From Allium sativum (Eukaryota > Streptophyta > Magnoliopsida > Asparagales > Amaryllidaceae), in contig CM060922.1 of the NCBI GenBank assembly GCA_030737875.1, positions 760,131,603 through 760,195,602 of the forward strand: a stretch of DNA of 64,000 nucleotides, read 5' to 3'. Below the pieces are notes generated by a model. The model was not told where the DNA came from and did not search any database. It saw only the letters and a program-made list of their open reading frames with translations. Within the stretch, counting starts at the first letter, position 1, and each line of letters starts with the position of its first letter. Both the position numbers and the translations under genes were made by a program. Positions 22,905 to 35,330 of the stretch are shown here, in pieces.

Positions 22905-23233
22905 TGAGACGACCCGATTTCCCGTTCTCAAATTTCGATTGGTCAGATTCGTTAGAAAGATATTACCAATTAGATCCTAATGTTTTTGGTTTCATTAAAA
23001 TCCGGATTGTTTTGCACCCGGTATATTCAATTGAAGTTTGAAATCGAATTATCGAACTACCGCGCCATTTTCAATTCTATATATAATTATAATTAATTAT
23101 CTTCGTTTTCAAATGTCGATTCAAACTCAATTTTCATCGCCATTGTCTAAAATATTTATTTTAAATATTTAAAATCCATTATTTTAGCCAATTTAAAATT
23201 TTTAAATTGGTTCAGATTTTCTGGGTCGTTACA
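22905..23233 (-). repeat. R 5' LTR (329 bp)
   Basis: Direct repeat of 17839-18167, followed by the right AATAA duplication at 23234-23238. It shares an ATGGCGCGGTAGTTCGA motif (in LTR sense) with the M LTR and, less exactly, with E. Confidence 0.95.
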
Positions 23234-23977
23234 AATAATTTATGAAATTGTAAAATAACATGTTGTGGGCTTATTAATGGACTTAAGTAGGTTAAGTATA
23301 AATTGAATTAATAAGCAAGGGTAACTTGGTGAATACGAAAAAAGGAAGATAATGTGAATAACCAAGTTAAATGAGAAAGTTGACGAGGTGGCACAAGCGT
23401 GAAATAAATGGTTAGACTTAGGGTCTAATGACATATAAAACTCAGGCGCTTGAAGCAAACCGTACTTTGTAGGATGAATAACCCAATGAGGTAGACCATG
23501 ATGGTGTTGTAAGGCACGAGGAGAGCGCACGTTCGCTATTTTGGCGGCTCCAACGGACTGGAAGGGGAAGCACGCGGCTTACCGAGACGTTAAAGGTGCT
23601 CCTGGTAGTCCTCTGTAGTGGTTTAGCTTCGGGCTAGGATTACAGAGGTTGGGTCTGCGCGAAACTATCAGATGGATGGGCCTTGACTGCACAAGTAGGG
23701 GGCAGTCAGAATGCTGTACGCGGTGGCATTAAGGGTGGTTCAGTGATTGCCTCAGGCGGAGGTGGAGGGTCAAGACCAAACGATAGCAAGATCGTCGGAC
23801 GCCTGTCACCAGCAGCCTAAGGAACGCGAAAAGACAAGAGCTAACCCCTAGAGATCGTTAACCTTTACTATCAAAGGACAGGTGCGGGGAGACCCCACAT
23901 GGATGTTTAGATTGTTTGCTTGTTAAGGGTGGTCACTTAGATCGTGTGGTCTTTACTAGTTGAGGGAGGGGCTGAGG
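23234..23977 (+). mobile_element. H 5' LTR, middle part
   Basis: This continues the H LTR after R (TSD copy 23234-23238) and matches 47194-47934 of the 3' LTR. It ends with TGAGG (23973-23977), the target duplicated by E. No gene is visible. The stretch near 23560-23680 distantly resembles 54970-55080 of the T-solo LTR (shared ACAGAGGTT and GTCTGCG blocks), so H and T LTRs have common ancestry. Confidence 0.9.
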
Positions 23978-24965
23978 TGTAGTGACCCGTATTTTGAACG
24001 GTCGAATATTGAAGTTATTTAATTATTTAAATAACGAATATATTTAAATATACGATAGTTGAACGTATAAATTTTAATAATAATTATAATCGAGCTCGAA
24101 ATGGCGCTGCAGTTCGCTATTTGACGATTTGAACTTCAATTGAATATACAGAATCCGTTATAAGTCGGATTTCTGTGAAACAAGAAACGTGTGGAGCTGG
24201 TGGAGTATATCTTTCTAGTGGAAGAGAAAAATCGAGATTTCATCGTGTAGATTTTGTTTTATGGCCAAATCAATTTTTGAAATAGTCGCTATATAATCGT
24301 TTGTCGACCGTAACGGTTTATTCGATATAATTAGATAACGGGTTTGAATTTAGACGAGGTTCTTTTGAGGCGTAATGATAATTTAATTTTTAGAATTTTA
24401 TGGTAATTTTTAATTAATTAAATAAGCAACTTTTTTTATGTGGAGTATTTTGCACCCTGTAATCAACATTTTGGGGTTTCACAATAAGAGTCAAACTACC
24501 GGTATTTTTATATTTTTGGAACCCTGGCACATCGCTGATTACAACAGTATTTTTATTTTCGTCGATTGAGGTCCGAAAAACAAGTAGAGTTTTCTTTTGA
24601 AACAGGGGTAACTTTTATTGACAAGTTAATTGGTCAAACGAACTCGAAATTCAACGAAACAAGTTTCATACGAAACCTTAGGAAGAGGTCTAGTGAAACG
24701 TCAAGGCCTTATATTTTTAGGATTTTTTTATGGAATTGTTAGGAATTATTGCTCGGTGTTTTTCATCGATATTTTCTAAAGGATTTTCGCAAAAACGGTG
24801 TCGGAATTCAACGAAGCCTGTCCCATTGGATCCGGAATGATTTGTTATGCTAGGAATAGCTTAGTTTGCCAAAAGCAGTGATCGTATGGGTTTGTTTTCA
24901 CAAGAAGCTTCACGGTTAAGTATCGATATAATATTTTATTAATATAATCCATTCCACATTTCTTC

Positions 24966-24973
24966 TATAAAAG
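24966..24973 (+). promoter_or_regulatory. TATA box of E LTR1
   Basis: TATAAAAG, about 990 bp from the LTR start, followed by a less AT-rich leader. Equivalent boxes are at 31363-31370 and 37686-37693. Transcription from it is inferred. Confidence 0.6.
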
Positions 24974-26810
24974 GGTCGCCAGACCTAATAAATCGGTCAA
25001 CATTTCATTCTGTGGTCAAAAGGATTCTGCGCCTCCACTCTTTAAACCAAATGAACCGCACTTCCCTTTTCTGGAAAACCAATTCGCCATTTCTAAAATC
25101 AAAGAAAATGAAAATGAAAATCCTAAAATCCTTTAACCTGTATATTCGAAATCGTGTTACTCTGCTCTTCAATCTCGTGAGTGGATTAGTGGGATCGGCC
25201 TTCGGGTCTGTGTTCGACGTACAACAGTAATGCCTAGGGTTCTGGGTTCTTGTGCTTATTCGAGCACTGCAAGGGTGTTCGGTGGAGACTTTGTGCGATA
25301 AATCCCGGATGTCGATAGCCAGTAGCAGGAAGCGTCGAGTGCTGATGGATGAAGCGATGAAGGATTTCGATGGTTTGTGAGTTTGAATGGCGCGAGCTGT
25401 GTATGTGGAGAGGCACTGCGAATGGAGGTTTGTTGTAGAGGGTGGAACCAGTAAACGAAATGGTTTTAGTTGCAAGAGTATACGGTGGTAAAAGGTATCC
25501 TATTCGGTGATGGCCAAAGTAGCATGAGGGATGATGTTATAGGGAGTGGTAAACTGTTGTGGGGTTTGATGATAGGGTGGACGGTGGGTTTAGTTTGTAA
25601 ATACTGGAGTGGTTCAAATCGTTTTGGAAGAAGACCTGCTGTGGAAAAACGTGGGTTTGTGTTAATTAATAAGTCATTAAATTAGTTAAATCCCTTTGAT
25701 TGTTAACAAGAGAGGAGAAGTATGAAATGTTGAGGAGATGGCACTGTACCCAGTGTACGTGATATGTGTGAAGTATGGTTGACTGAAACGTGAATAGGAA
25801 TCAGAAGGGGGAGCATGCGTTGTGATGTAAAAAAAGTTGAAGTGGCTTGGTGTTGTCGAAGTAAGGAAGACAGGGACTAGATGAACATCGGTGAAGTCTT
25901 GGTGGTTTGGTGTATCACGAGAGTGGAGTCATACTGGACGGGATTTTTCCCAAATTCTAGAAGAAGTAAGGGACTGTTTAGCGGGTTGGGTTGGTGCAAA
26001 AGGTTTGGGCCAATGACTGAATGGAATCTGACGAAAACAAGGGACGTTGGAACCGTCTCGACAATGGCTACACACTGGAACTGTCTGGGAGTGAATCCGA
26101 GCTCGTTACAATTTATGGAGAAATAAATTGTCCGTCGAAGTCAAATAAACGCAAACCGTTATTAAACGATTAATGCGCCAATGTGAGTAAAACTCACTAA
26201 CTCTCCTCAATTTATATTTTAATATAAATTGTACTTTATTTTGTTGACTGCTGTATATTGATTGTTAAACTGGACTGTTAAATAGATTTGATTGAAAACA
26301 TAGATATAGTCATATGTTATATCATTAATCAAATATTGATTTTGTCCAGTAGAATATTTCATATTGAAATGAAATTGATGTATATTATACTGTGTAACAT
26401 CTGTGGATGCAGGGGGACAGGTTGGAGGAATCCGACTGGGTTCCTCAACAATTATTTTACTGTTTTTCATATATTGTGATATATGTTTTGATTTATAATC
26501 TGTTATTGATTATGGATGTTAGAACGATATTGATCATCGTTGTTTGATATTTTAAATATCATAAGAAACCTTGAGTTGTAAAAAAAAAGAATATTTCAAT
26601 GTATATTGAAATAAAGGAATTTTATAAAATCACAGGATTTTATAAAAGGAAATTATTTATAAAACGAACACGGTTTTGTAAATAGGAAATATTTGTTAGT
26701 AAACAAATAGGATTATAAAGAGAATATTTAGAAAATAAATAGAATTGAAAAGGGGAATATTTATTTAGAAAATAAATAGAAATAAGGAATATTTATTTAG
26801 AGGGTAAATA

Positions 26811-27060
26811 GAAGTTGTAAATAGGAAATATTTGTAACGGTAAATAGAAGTTGTAAATAGGAAATATTTGTAACGGTAAATAGAAGTTGTAAATAGGAAA
26901 TATTTGTAACGGTAAATAGAAGTTGTAAATAGGAAATATTTGTAACGGTAAATAGAAGTTGTAAATAGGAAATATTTGTAACGGTAAATAGAAGTTGTAA
27001 ATAGGAAATATTTGTAATGGTAAATAGAAGTGTAAATAAGGAAATAGTTGTAACGGAAAA
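26811..27060 (+). repeat. 36-bp minisatellite in E LTR1, six units
   Basis: Units start GAAGTTGTAAATAGGAAAT at 26811, 26847, 26883, 26919, 26955 and 26991, with a degenerate seventh at 27027. LTR2 has four full units and LTR3 five. Confidence 0.95.
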
Positions 27061-27314
27061 TAAACGTTAAAAAAAAAGGAAATTGATGAGATATAAAAGA
27101 GATAATCGAAATAGAGTAATTGAATATTAGTCATTCAATTAGAAATAACCTGAATTGAGTTAGTCTAATATTAGCTAATCGAATTTAGTAACCGAATACA
27201 AGTTAATCAAAAGAAGTTTATCGAATTTAGTTATTCGATAGAGTTAAATCACTAGAGTTAATCGACTATAGTATTCGAATAAGAGTAAATCAAATAGAGT
27301 TAAACAATATTAGA

Positions 27315-27423
27315 AACTGACTAGAGATTAGTAAGTTGAATAGTTTTCTGAGTGTTGATCTGATGTTGGTTTCGACCTTCGGGGTTTATACTTAGAGAAT
27401 TGTTCTCTTACTAGTTTACAGTT
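27315..27423 (+). ncRNA. Long LTR hairpin with conserved loop (E LTR1 copy)
   Basis: Outer pairs are AACTG with CAGTT, and AGATTAGTAAG (27325-27335) with CTTACTAGTTT (27407-27417). A 2x1 internal loop (TT/T) follows, then GAATAG with TTGTTC. The inner arm TTTTCTGAGTGTTGATC (27344-27360) pairs with GGTTTATACTTAGAGAA (27383-27399), 16 of 17 positions with G-U. The 22-nt loop (27361-27382) differs from the H loop at only a few sites. Arms differ strongly from H while pairing and the 2x1 internal loop are kept. Confidence 0.7.
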
Positions 27424-29003
27424 AGGGACTAATAGTTGTGGAATGGTAGTGATGCGTAAATGAGGATTGGAAATGTTTTCCAATGTTGAAAACATATATT
27501 TTCTAATTTTAGAAAATAAGGAAATATGAATATATATATATATATATGGTTGATGATTGGATCGATAATTCCATTTGGAATTTAGATCGTTGTTTGTACA
27601 CCGACATGTTTTCATTTGATAGTTAAATCACAGACTATCGAAGTTTTGACCATTTTACGTTGTTAATATGGAGAGACCGGTTGGATTATTATCCAAAGAA
27701 CCACTCTGTATTGGCATAAGCGTTGCAAACCAAGTACGCTGAATATATTGAAGACGGAGTAAAATGCAAGGGCTGTCCTGTTTACAGAATAGTGCCTTCG
27801 GTTTCGTTCAGTCCCAGAACGAACGTATATGGACGAATGTCTGACAGAGTATTTCCAATGATCGAATAGGTTGGACTGTACAAATATATATGGTGGCCAA
27901 CGGATTTATTCCCTTCGCATAATATCCAGAATCTATTTGTGCAGATCCAACTAAATGATTGACGGATCTGATAATGTGGCATTCAAAGTGATCGTGTTAT
28001 CAATGAATGGAAAGTAAGCGTAGCTTCTAGCCTCATCAACCGGTAAATGACAAAAATCGGGCAGGCAGCATGGCTAAGTCGGTCGCACCGAAGTAGGGTG
28101 TATAATCACCTATCTAGAGAATATTCATTTGCTTCTTTAATCTATCAATGCTGTCCCATATATATACGGGAACGGTTGCTGATCCCAACCGTTGGTGATG
28201 TACATTCGATACACTCAAGCGAAATGAGTGGTCGGTCATGTGTGGCTGAGTTGCAAGATGTTCTTGTTGAACTCTAGTGTATCGTTCCTAGAGTACACTG
28301 ATCGGAAGGTGGATCCATACCTTGTCATAGTTGGAAACCCAATCATCCAATACGCACCTGCGGTTTTGATTGTATACTATATATGTAGAACGTGAGATGC
28401 AAGCGTTTCTACTAGACTGATATCTATTTGTATTTAGACATTATCATAATATCAGAATGATATTGCTTTTCAAAGATGTTTGGATTCTCATAAGGGAAAA
28501 ACCCGTTCCGTATTCACGGCGTGGTCTTATGAGATATCATATACCTGTTTAAATGATTTGAGTTTACTCACACCAGTCACATGACTGACCCGGAGTTTAT
28601 TTGTTTTGTTTTCCCTAAACTCTTGGGTGCCTAAATTTGTACGGGCAGTCAAGTAGTCGGGATTTACAGATGCACTTGGAGAGCTTGGAGCAGGAGGCTT
28701 CAGCAGTCGATAGATATTATTTATTCTGCTGTGATATTATATGTTGTACTCTGAAAATGGTATGTATAAACAGTTAGAACTTTGTATTTCAAAAGTTATG
28801 TTATATTTTATTCGTTCCGCTGTGAGATTCATGTTACTCTGATGTTGATGTTCTTCTTCTTCTTCTATTCTACTAGTTCTATCTTATCTATCCTCACCCT
28901 CTATCTTCTTTCTATTAGTTTCTTGAATTTCTAGTGCAATTTGGGGTTGGACTTGTGTTATTTAGTCAGCTCAAATTGGACCGGATTTTCGGGTCACTAC
29001 AGT

Positions 29004-29015
29004 TGGTATCAGAGC
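29004..29015 (+). other. E primer binding site 1
   Basis: TGGTATCAGAGC, two bases after the end of LTR1; initiator tRNA-Met type. Confidence 0.95.
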
Positions 29016-30339
29016 TTAAGTTAAGTATTACCTTGGCTCTGTGGCGTAACTCAGTAGAGATGGGATTAGTAATATCCTAGATTGAGTTGAGTGTATATAT
29101 ACGAGTGAACGTATTTGTTATTTGATATAAAAATTTGTTTTATATTGTGGAGCTTTATTGGTTGAGTGGCTTATGAATTCTGGTCGATAGTGGAGCACCA
29201 CAATATCGATAGGGGTTTCTAAACACTCGAATACGATGAACCAACATGGTATGTTTTGAAATTTACATAGTATAATTGGTTGTATTGGTTGTTAGTATAA
29301 TCGAATAAGATTATAAAGGTGAAATGGTTATAAATAACTAATCAGAATTCATATAAGTATAATATATGAAATCAAGATGAATTGAATCTGAATTTGAATT
29401 TGAATTGAAATTAAAACACTAGAAATTTGGAGAAGTGTTTGTAAATGGAATCGAATTGAATATATGAGAATTTTAAAATCCTGGGAGATTTTGAAAATGT
29501 TTTTCAATTTGAAAGTGATATAGTATTGAACTCACTTTGATCGCTGGGAAATAATTCCGAGGATGGATCGATACATCATCGGTGTAATTTTCGAGTTGCT
29601 AAGTGACGGATTACTACCAAAGGTCTTGTTTTTGAATTTTTTTAAGAAAAACAAGTTGTTTAGAAATTCAAAGGTTTTGAACTGGTATTATGATTTCAAA
29701 TGGATTTGAAATAAACCCAGGCATTTGAAATTTGAATTTAACTTATGAGTTAAGCAGATGAACTAGTAAATGTGAATAAACAAATTAGAAATTTAACTTG
29801 AACTAAGTTGAATTAAACTGAATTTGATTATAGAATAATCTCAAATGGCATTAAGTTGATGAGTTAAGAGGTTGAAGGTTGATATTGGAGTTAAATGAAA
29901 TCTGACTTGTATAAGTGAAAGATTTGAATTGAGAATAAACTGATTAGAATTTGTTTGGAATGACATGAGTATATGTTGAAGTGGTAACAAATGAAAGAAT
30001 ATGAATGGTGTGCTCGACAAAAGGTACAAGTTTATTTATATATGAGTTTGGTGATTTATGAGCCGAATTGGCAAGCCGCTTGGCTGTTTGATTTTCTTTT
30101 GGGTTGGAGAAGGCCTAGAGAGGCGAGTTGGAGTTTTACCGATAGGGCTGTACAAAGGAGGTTATGGCAAAATTTTCCGAAAATTTAAAGTGTTAGAAAA
30201 TTTTCAAAATTTTTGAAAATTTAGTAAGTCGGAATGAATTAATATTTTAATCGGAATTTAAGTGGTTCAGTTGAAATCAGAAATAAGGGGTAAACCAATC
30301 TTAGGAATTCCAATAGATAGGGTCGTCCTCTAACTTAGC

Positions 30340-30375
30340 AATTTCGAGGACGAAATTATTATAAGGGGGGAAGAA
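30340..30375 (+). other. E polypurine tract 1 with adjacent stem-loop
   Basis: AATTTCG (30340-30346) and CGAAATT (30351-30357) form a 7-bp stem around AGGA. The tract ATAAGGGGGGAAGAA (30361-30375) follows and abuts LTR2. Confidence 0.85.
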
Positions 30376-33300
30376 TGTAGTGACCCGTATTTTGAACAGT
30401 CGAATAATGAAGTTATTTAATTATTTAAATAACGAATATATTTAAATATACGATAGTTGAACATATAAATTTTAATAATAATTATAATCGAGCTCGAAAT
30501 GGCGCTGTAGTTCGCTATTTGACGATTTGAACTTCAACTGAATATACAGAATCCGTTATAAGTCGGATTTCTGTGAAACAAGAAACGTGTGGAGCTGGTG
30601 GAGTATATCTTTCTAGTGGAAGAGAAAAATCGAGATTTCGTCGTGTAGATTTTGTTTTATGGCCAAATCAATTTTTGAAATAGTCGCTATATAATCGTTT
30701 GTCGACCGTAACGGTTTATTCGATATAATTAGATAACGGGTTTGAATTTAGACGAGGTTCTTTTGAGGCGTAATGATATTTTAATTTTTAGAATTTTATG
30801 GTAATTTTTAATTAATTAAATAAGCAACTTTTTTTATGTGGAGTATTTTGCACCCTGTAATCAACATTTTGGGGTTTCACAATATGAGTCAAACTACCGG
30901 TATTTTTATATTTTTGGAACCCTGGCACATCGCTGATTACAACGGTATTTTTATTTTCGTCGATTGAGGTCCGAAAAACAAGTAGAGTTTTCTTTTGAAA
31001 CAGGGGTAACTTTTATTGACTAGTTAACTGGTCAAACGAACTCGAAATTCAACGAAACAAGTTTCATACGAAACCTTAGGAAGAGGTCTAGTGAAACGTC
31101 AAGGCCTTATATTTTTAGGGTTTTTTCTGGAATTGTTAGGAATTATTGCTCGGTGTTTTTCATCGATATTTTCTAAAGGATTTTCGCAAAAACGGTGTCG
31201 GAATTCAACGAAGCCTGTCCCATTGGATCCGGAATGATTTGTTATGCTAGGAATAGCTTAGTTTGCCAAAAGCAGTGATCGTATGGGTTTGTTTTCACAA
31301 GAAGCTTCACGGTTAAGTATCGATATAATATTTTATTAATATAATCCATTCCACATTTCTTCTATAAAAGGGTCGCCAGACCTAATAAATCGGTCAACAT
31401 TTCATTTTGTGGTCAAAAGGATTCTGCGCCTCCACTCTTTAAACCAAATGAACCGCACTCCCCTTTTCTGGAAAACCAATTCGCCATTTCTAAAATCAAA
31501 GAAAAAGAAAATGAAAATCCTAAAATCCTTTAACCTGTATATTCGAAATCGTGTTACTCTGCTCTTCAATCTCGTGAGTGGATTAGTGGGATCGGCCTTC
31601 GGGTCTGTGTTCGACGTACAACAGTAATGCCTGGGGTTCGGGGTTCTTGTGCTTATTCGAGCACTGCAAGGGTGTTCGGTGGAGACTTTGTGCGATAAAT
31701 CCCTGATGTCGATAGCCAATAGCAGGAAGCGTCGAGTGCTGATGGATGAAGCGATGAAGGATTTCGATGGTTTGTGAGTTTGAATGGCGCGAGCTGTGTA
31801 TGTGGAGAGGCACTGCGAATGGAGGTTTGTTGTAGAGGGTGGAACCAGTAAACGAAATGGTTTTAGTTGCAAGAGTATACGGTGGTAAAAGGTATCCTAT
31901 TCGGTGATGGCCAAAGTAGCATGAGGGATGATGTTATAGGGAGTGGTAAACTGTTGTGGGGTTTGATGATAGGGTGGACGGTGGGTTTAGTTTGTAAATA
32001 CTGGAGTGGTTCAAATCGTTTTGGAAGAAGACCTGCTGTGGAAAAACTTGGGTTTGTGTTAATTAATAAGTCATTAAATTAGTTAAATCCCTTTGATTGT
32101 TAACAAGAGAGGAGAAGTATGAAATGTTGAGGAGATGGCACTGTACCCAGTGTACGTGATATATGTGAAGTATGGTTGACTGAAACGTGAATAGGAATCA
32201 GAAGGGGAGCATGCGTTGTGATGTAAAAAAAGTTGAAGTGGCATGGTGTTGTCGAAGTAAGGAAGACAGGGACTAGATGAACATCGGTGAAGTCTTGGTG
32301 GTTTGGTTTATCACGAGAGTGGAGTCATACTGGACGGGATTTTTCCCAAATTCTGGAAGAAGTAAGGGACTGTTTAGCGGGTTGGGTTGGTGCAAAAGGT
32401 TTGGGCCAATGACTGAATGGAATCTGACGAAAACAAGGGACGTTGGAACCGTCTCGACAATGGCTACACACTGGAACTGTCTGGGAGTGAATCTGAGCTC
32501 GTTACAATTTATGGAGAAATAAATTGTCCGTCGAAGTCAAATAAACGCAAACCGTTATTAAACGATTAATGCGCCAGTGTGAGTAAAACTCACTAACTCT
32601 CCTCAATTTATATTTTAATATAAATTGTACTTTATTTTGTTGACTGCTGTATATTGATTGTTAAACTGGACTGTTAAATAGATTTGATTGAAAACATAGA
32701 TATAGTCATATGTTATATCATTAATCAAATATTGATTTTGTCCAGTAGAATATTTCATATTGAAATGAAATTGATGTATATTATACTGTGTAACATCTGT
32801 GGATGCATGGGGACAGGTTGGAGGAATCCGACTGGGTTCCTCAACAATTATTTTACTATTTTTCATATATTGTGATATATGTTTTGATTTATAATCTGTT
32901 ATTGATTATGGATGTTAGAACGATATTGATCATCGTTGTTTGATATTTTAAATATCATAAGAAACCTTGAGTTGTAAAAAAAAGAATATTTCAATGTATA
33001 TTGAAATAAAGGAATTTTATAAAATCACAGGATTTTATAAAAGGAAATTATTTATAAAACGAACACGGTTTTGTAAATAGGAAATATTTGTTAGTAAACA
33101 AATAGGATTATAAAGAGAATATTTAGAAAATAAATAGAATTGAAAAGGGGAATATTTATTTAGAAAATAAATAGAAATAAGGAATATTTATTTAGAGGGT
33201 AAATAGAAGTTGTAAATAGGAAATATTTGTAACGGTAAATAGAAGTTGTAAATAGGAAATATTTGTAACGGTAAATAGAAGTTGTAAATAGGAAATATTT

Positions 33301-35330
33301 GTAACGGTAAATAGAAGTTGTAAATAGGAAATATTTGTAACGGTAAATAGAAGTGTAAATAAGGAAATAGTTGTAACGGAAAATAAACGTTAAAAAAAAA
33401 GGAAATTGATGAGATATAAAAGAGATAATCGAAATAGAGTAATTGAATATTAGTCATTCAATTAGAAATAACCTGAATTGAGTTAGTCTAATATTAGCTA
33501 ATCGAATTTAGTAACCGAATACAAGTTAATCAAAAGAAGTTTATCGAATTTAGTTATTCGATAGAGTTAAATCACTAGAGTTAATGGACTATAGTATTCG
33601 AATAAGAGTAAATCAAATAGAGTTAAACAATATTAGAAACTGACTAGAGATTAGTAAGTTGAATAGTTTTCTGAGTGTTGATCTGATGTTGGTTTCGGCC
33701 TTCGGGGTTTATACTTAGAGAATTGTTCTCTTACTAGTTTACAGTTAGGGACTAATAGTTGTGGAATGGTAGTGATGCGTAAATGAGGATTGGAAATGTT
33801 TTCCAATGTTGAAAACATATATTTTCTAATTTTAGAAAATAAGGAAATATGAATATATATATATATATATATATATGGTTGATGATTGGATCGATAATTC
33901 CATTTGGAATTTAGATCGTTGTTTGTACACCGACATGTTTTCATTTGATAGTTAAATCACAGACTATCGAAGTTTTGACCATTTTACGTTGTTAATATGG
34001 AGAGACCGGTTGGATTATTATCCAAAGAACCACTCTGTATTGGCATAAGCGTTGCAAACCAAGTACGCTGAATATATTGAAGACGGAGTAAAATGCAAGG
34101 GCTGTCCTGTTTACAGAATAGTGCCTTCGGTTTCGTTCAGTCCCAGAACGAACGTATATGGACGAATGTCTGACAGAGTATTTCCAATGATCGAATGGGT
34201 TGGACTGTACAAATATATATGGTGGCCAACGGATTTATTCCCTTCGCATAATATCCAGAATCTATTTGTGTAGATCCAACTAAATGATTGACGGATCTGA
34301 TAATGTGGCATTCAAAGTGATCGTGTTATCAATGAATGGAAAGTAAGCGTAGCTTCTAGCCTCATCAACCGGTAAATGACAAAAATCGGGCAGGCAGCAT
34401 GGCTAAGTCGGTCGCACCGAAGTAGGGTGTATAATCACCTATCTAGAGAATATTCATTTGCTTCTTTAATCTATCAATGCTGTCCCATATATATACGGGA
34501 ACGGTTGCTGATCCCAACCGTTGGTGATGTACATTCGATACACTCAAGCGAAATGAGTGGTCGGTCATGTGTGGCTGAGTTGCAAGATGTTCTTGTTGAA
34601 CTCTAGTGTATCGTTCCTAGAGTACACTGATCGGAAGGTGGATCCATACCTTGTCATAGTTGGAAACCCAATCGTCCAATACGCACCTGCGGTTTTGATT
34701 GTATACTATATATGTAGAACGTGAGATGCAAGCGTTTCTACTAGACTGATATCTATTTGTATTTAGACATTATCATAATATCAGAATGATATTGCTTTTC
34801 AAAGATGTTTGGATTCTCATAAGGGAAAAACCCGTTCCGTATTCACGGCGTGGTCTTATGAGATATCATATACCTGTTTAAATGATTTGAGTTTACTCAC
34901 ACCAGTCACATGACTGACCCGGAGTTTATTTGTTTTGTTTTCCCTAAACTCTTGGGTGCCTAAATTTGTACGGGCAGTCAAGTAGTCGGGATTTACAGAT
35001 GCACTTGGAGAGCTTGGAGCAGGAGGCTTCAGCAGTCGATAGCTATTATTTATTCTGCTGTGATATTATATGTTGTACTCTGAAAATGGTATGTATAAAC
35101 AGTTATAACTTTGTATTTCAAAAGTTATGTTATATTTTATTCGTTCCGCTGTGAGATTCATGTTACTCTGATGATGATGTTCTTCTTCTTCTTCTATTCT
35201 ACTAGTTCTATCTTATCTATCCTCACCCTCTATCTTCTTTCTATTAGTTTCTTGAATTTCTAGTGCAATTTGGGGTTGGACTTGTGTTATTTAGTCAGCT
35301 CAAATTGGACCGGATTTTCGGGTCACTACA
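30376..35330 (+). mobile_element. E LTR2 (4955 bp)
   Basis: The central LTR, flanked on both sides by internal sequence. Most informative sites agree with LTR3. Near the 3' end a few sites (for example GATTCATGTT and ACTCTAGTG) agree with LTR1 instead, although these could equally be changes private to LTR3. It has private changes such as GAATCTGAGC near 32490. TATA is at 31363, the minisatellite at 33206 (four full units) and the long hairpin at 33638-33746. Confidence 0.95.
33638..33746 (+). ncRNA. Long LTR hairpin (E LTR2 copy)
   Basis: Same fold as 27315-27423. One loop base differs from LTR1 (CGGCC for CGACC). Confidence 0.7.

Larger units (their letters stand above)
17839..23233 (-). 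mobile_element. R: intact, very young Ty3/gypsy chromovirus (5395 bp)
   Basis: R is a complete element on the minus strand: 329-bp LTRs at both ends, primer site, a single gag-pol ORF, polypurine tract and the AATAA target duplication. Reading both LTRs base by base I saw no difference, which implies a very recent insertion. The short LTRs, compact size, single ORF and C-terminal chromodomain place it among chromoviruses. The finer clade (Reina-like by size, or Tekay-like by gag) is uncertain. It is the only element in the window that could supply functional proteins. Confidence 0.95.
23978..29001 (+). mobile_element. E LTR1 (5024 bp)
   Basis: It runs from TGTAGTGACCCG to CGGGTCACTACA, a perfect 12-bp terminal inverted repeat. 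It has private differences from LTR2 and LTR3 (for example AACGGTC for AACAGTC near the start, GATAGATATT for GATAGCTATT near the end). TATA is at 24966, a 36-bp minisatellite at 26811 and the long hairpin at 27315. No ORF is credible. Confidence 0.95.
29002..30375 (+). mobile_element. E internal region 1 (non-coding, 1374 bp)
   Basis: The primer site is at 29004-29015 and the polypurine tract at 30361-30375. After the primer site a CGAGTGAACGTATTTGT stretch matches H (near 42625-42640). No gag or pol motif is seen and ORFs are short. It differs from internal region 2 at only about four places, including a 6-bp indel near 29396. Confidence 0.92.

Noticed and set aside
25005..25475. A 156-codon antisense ORF conserved in all three E LTRs (also 31402-31872 and 37725-38195)
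   Set aside because: The three copies are recent duplicates, so conservation carries no information. The composition is low-complexity, no domain is recognisable, and the ORF runs against the transcription direction implied by the TATA box.
26811..27060. CRISPR-like array
   Set aside because: Units are contiguous without unique spacers, and the context is a plant LTR; it is a minisatellite.
26793..27134. Repetitive protein-like ORF (12-residue repeat) on the minus strand
   Set aside because: It is simply the translation of the 36-bp minisatellite, whose unit is a multiple of three.
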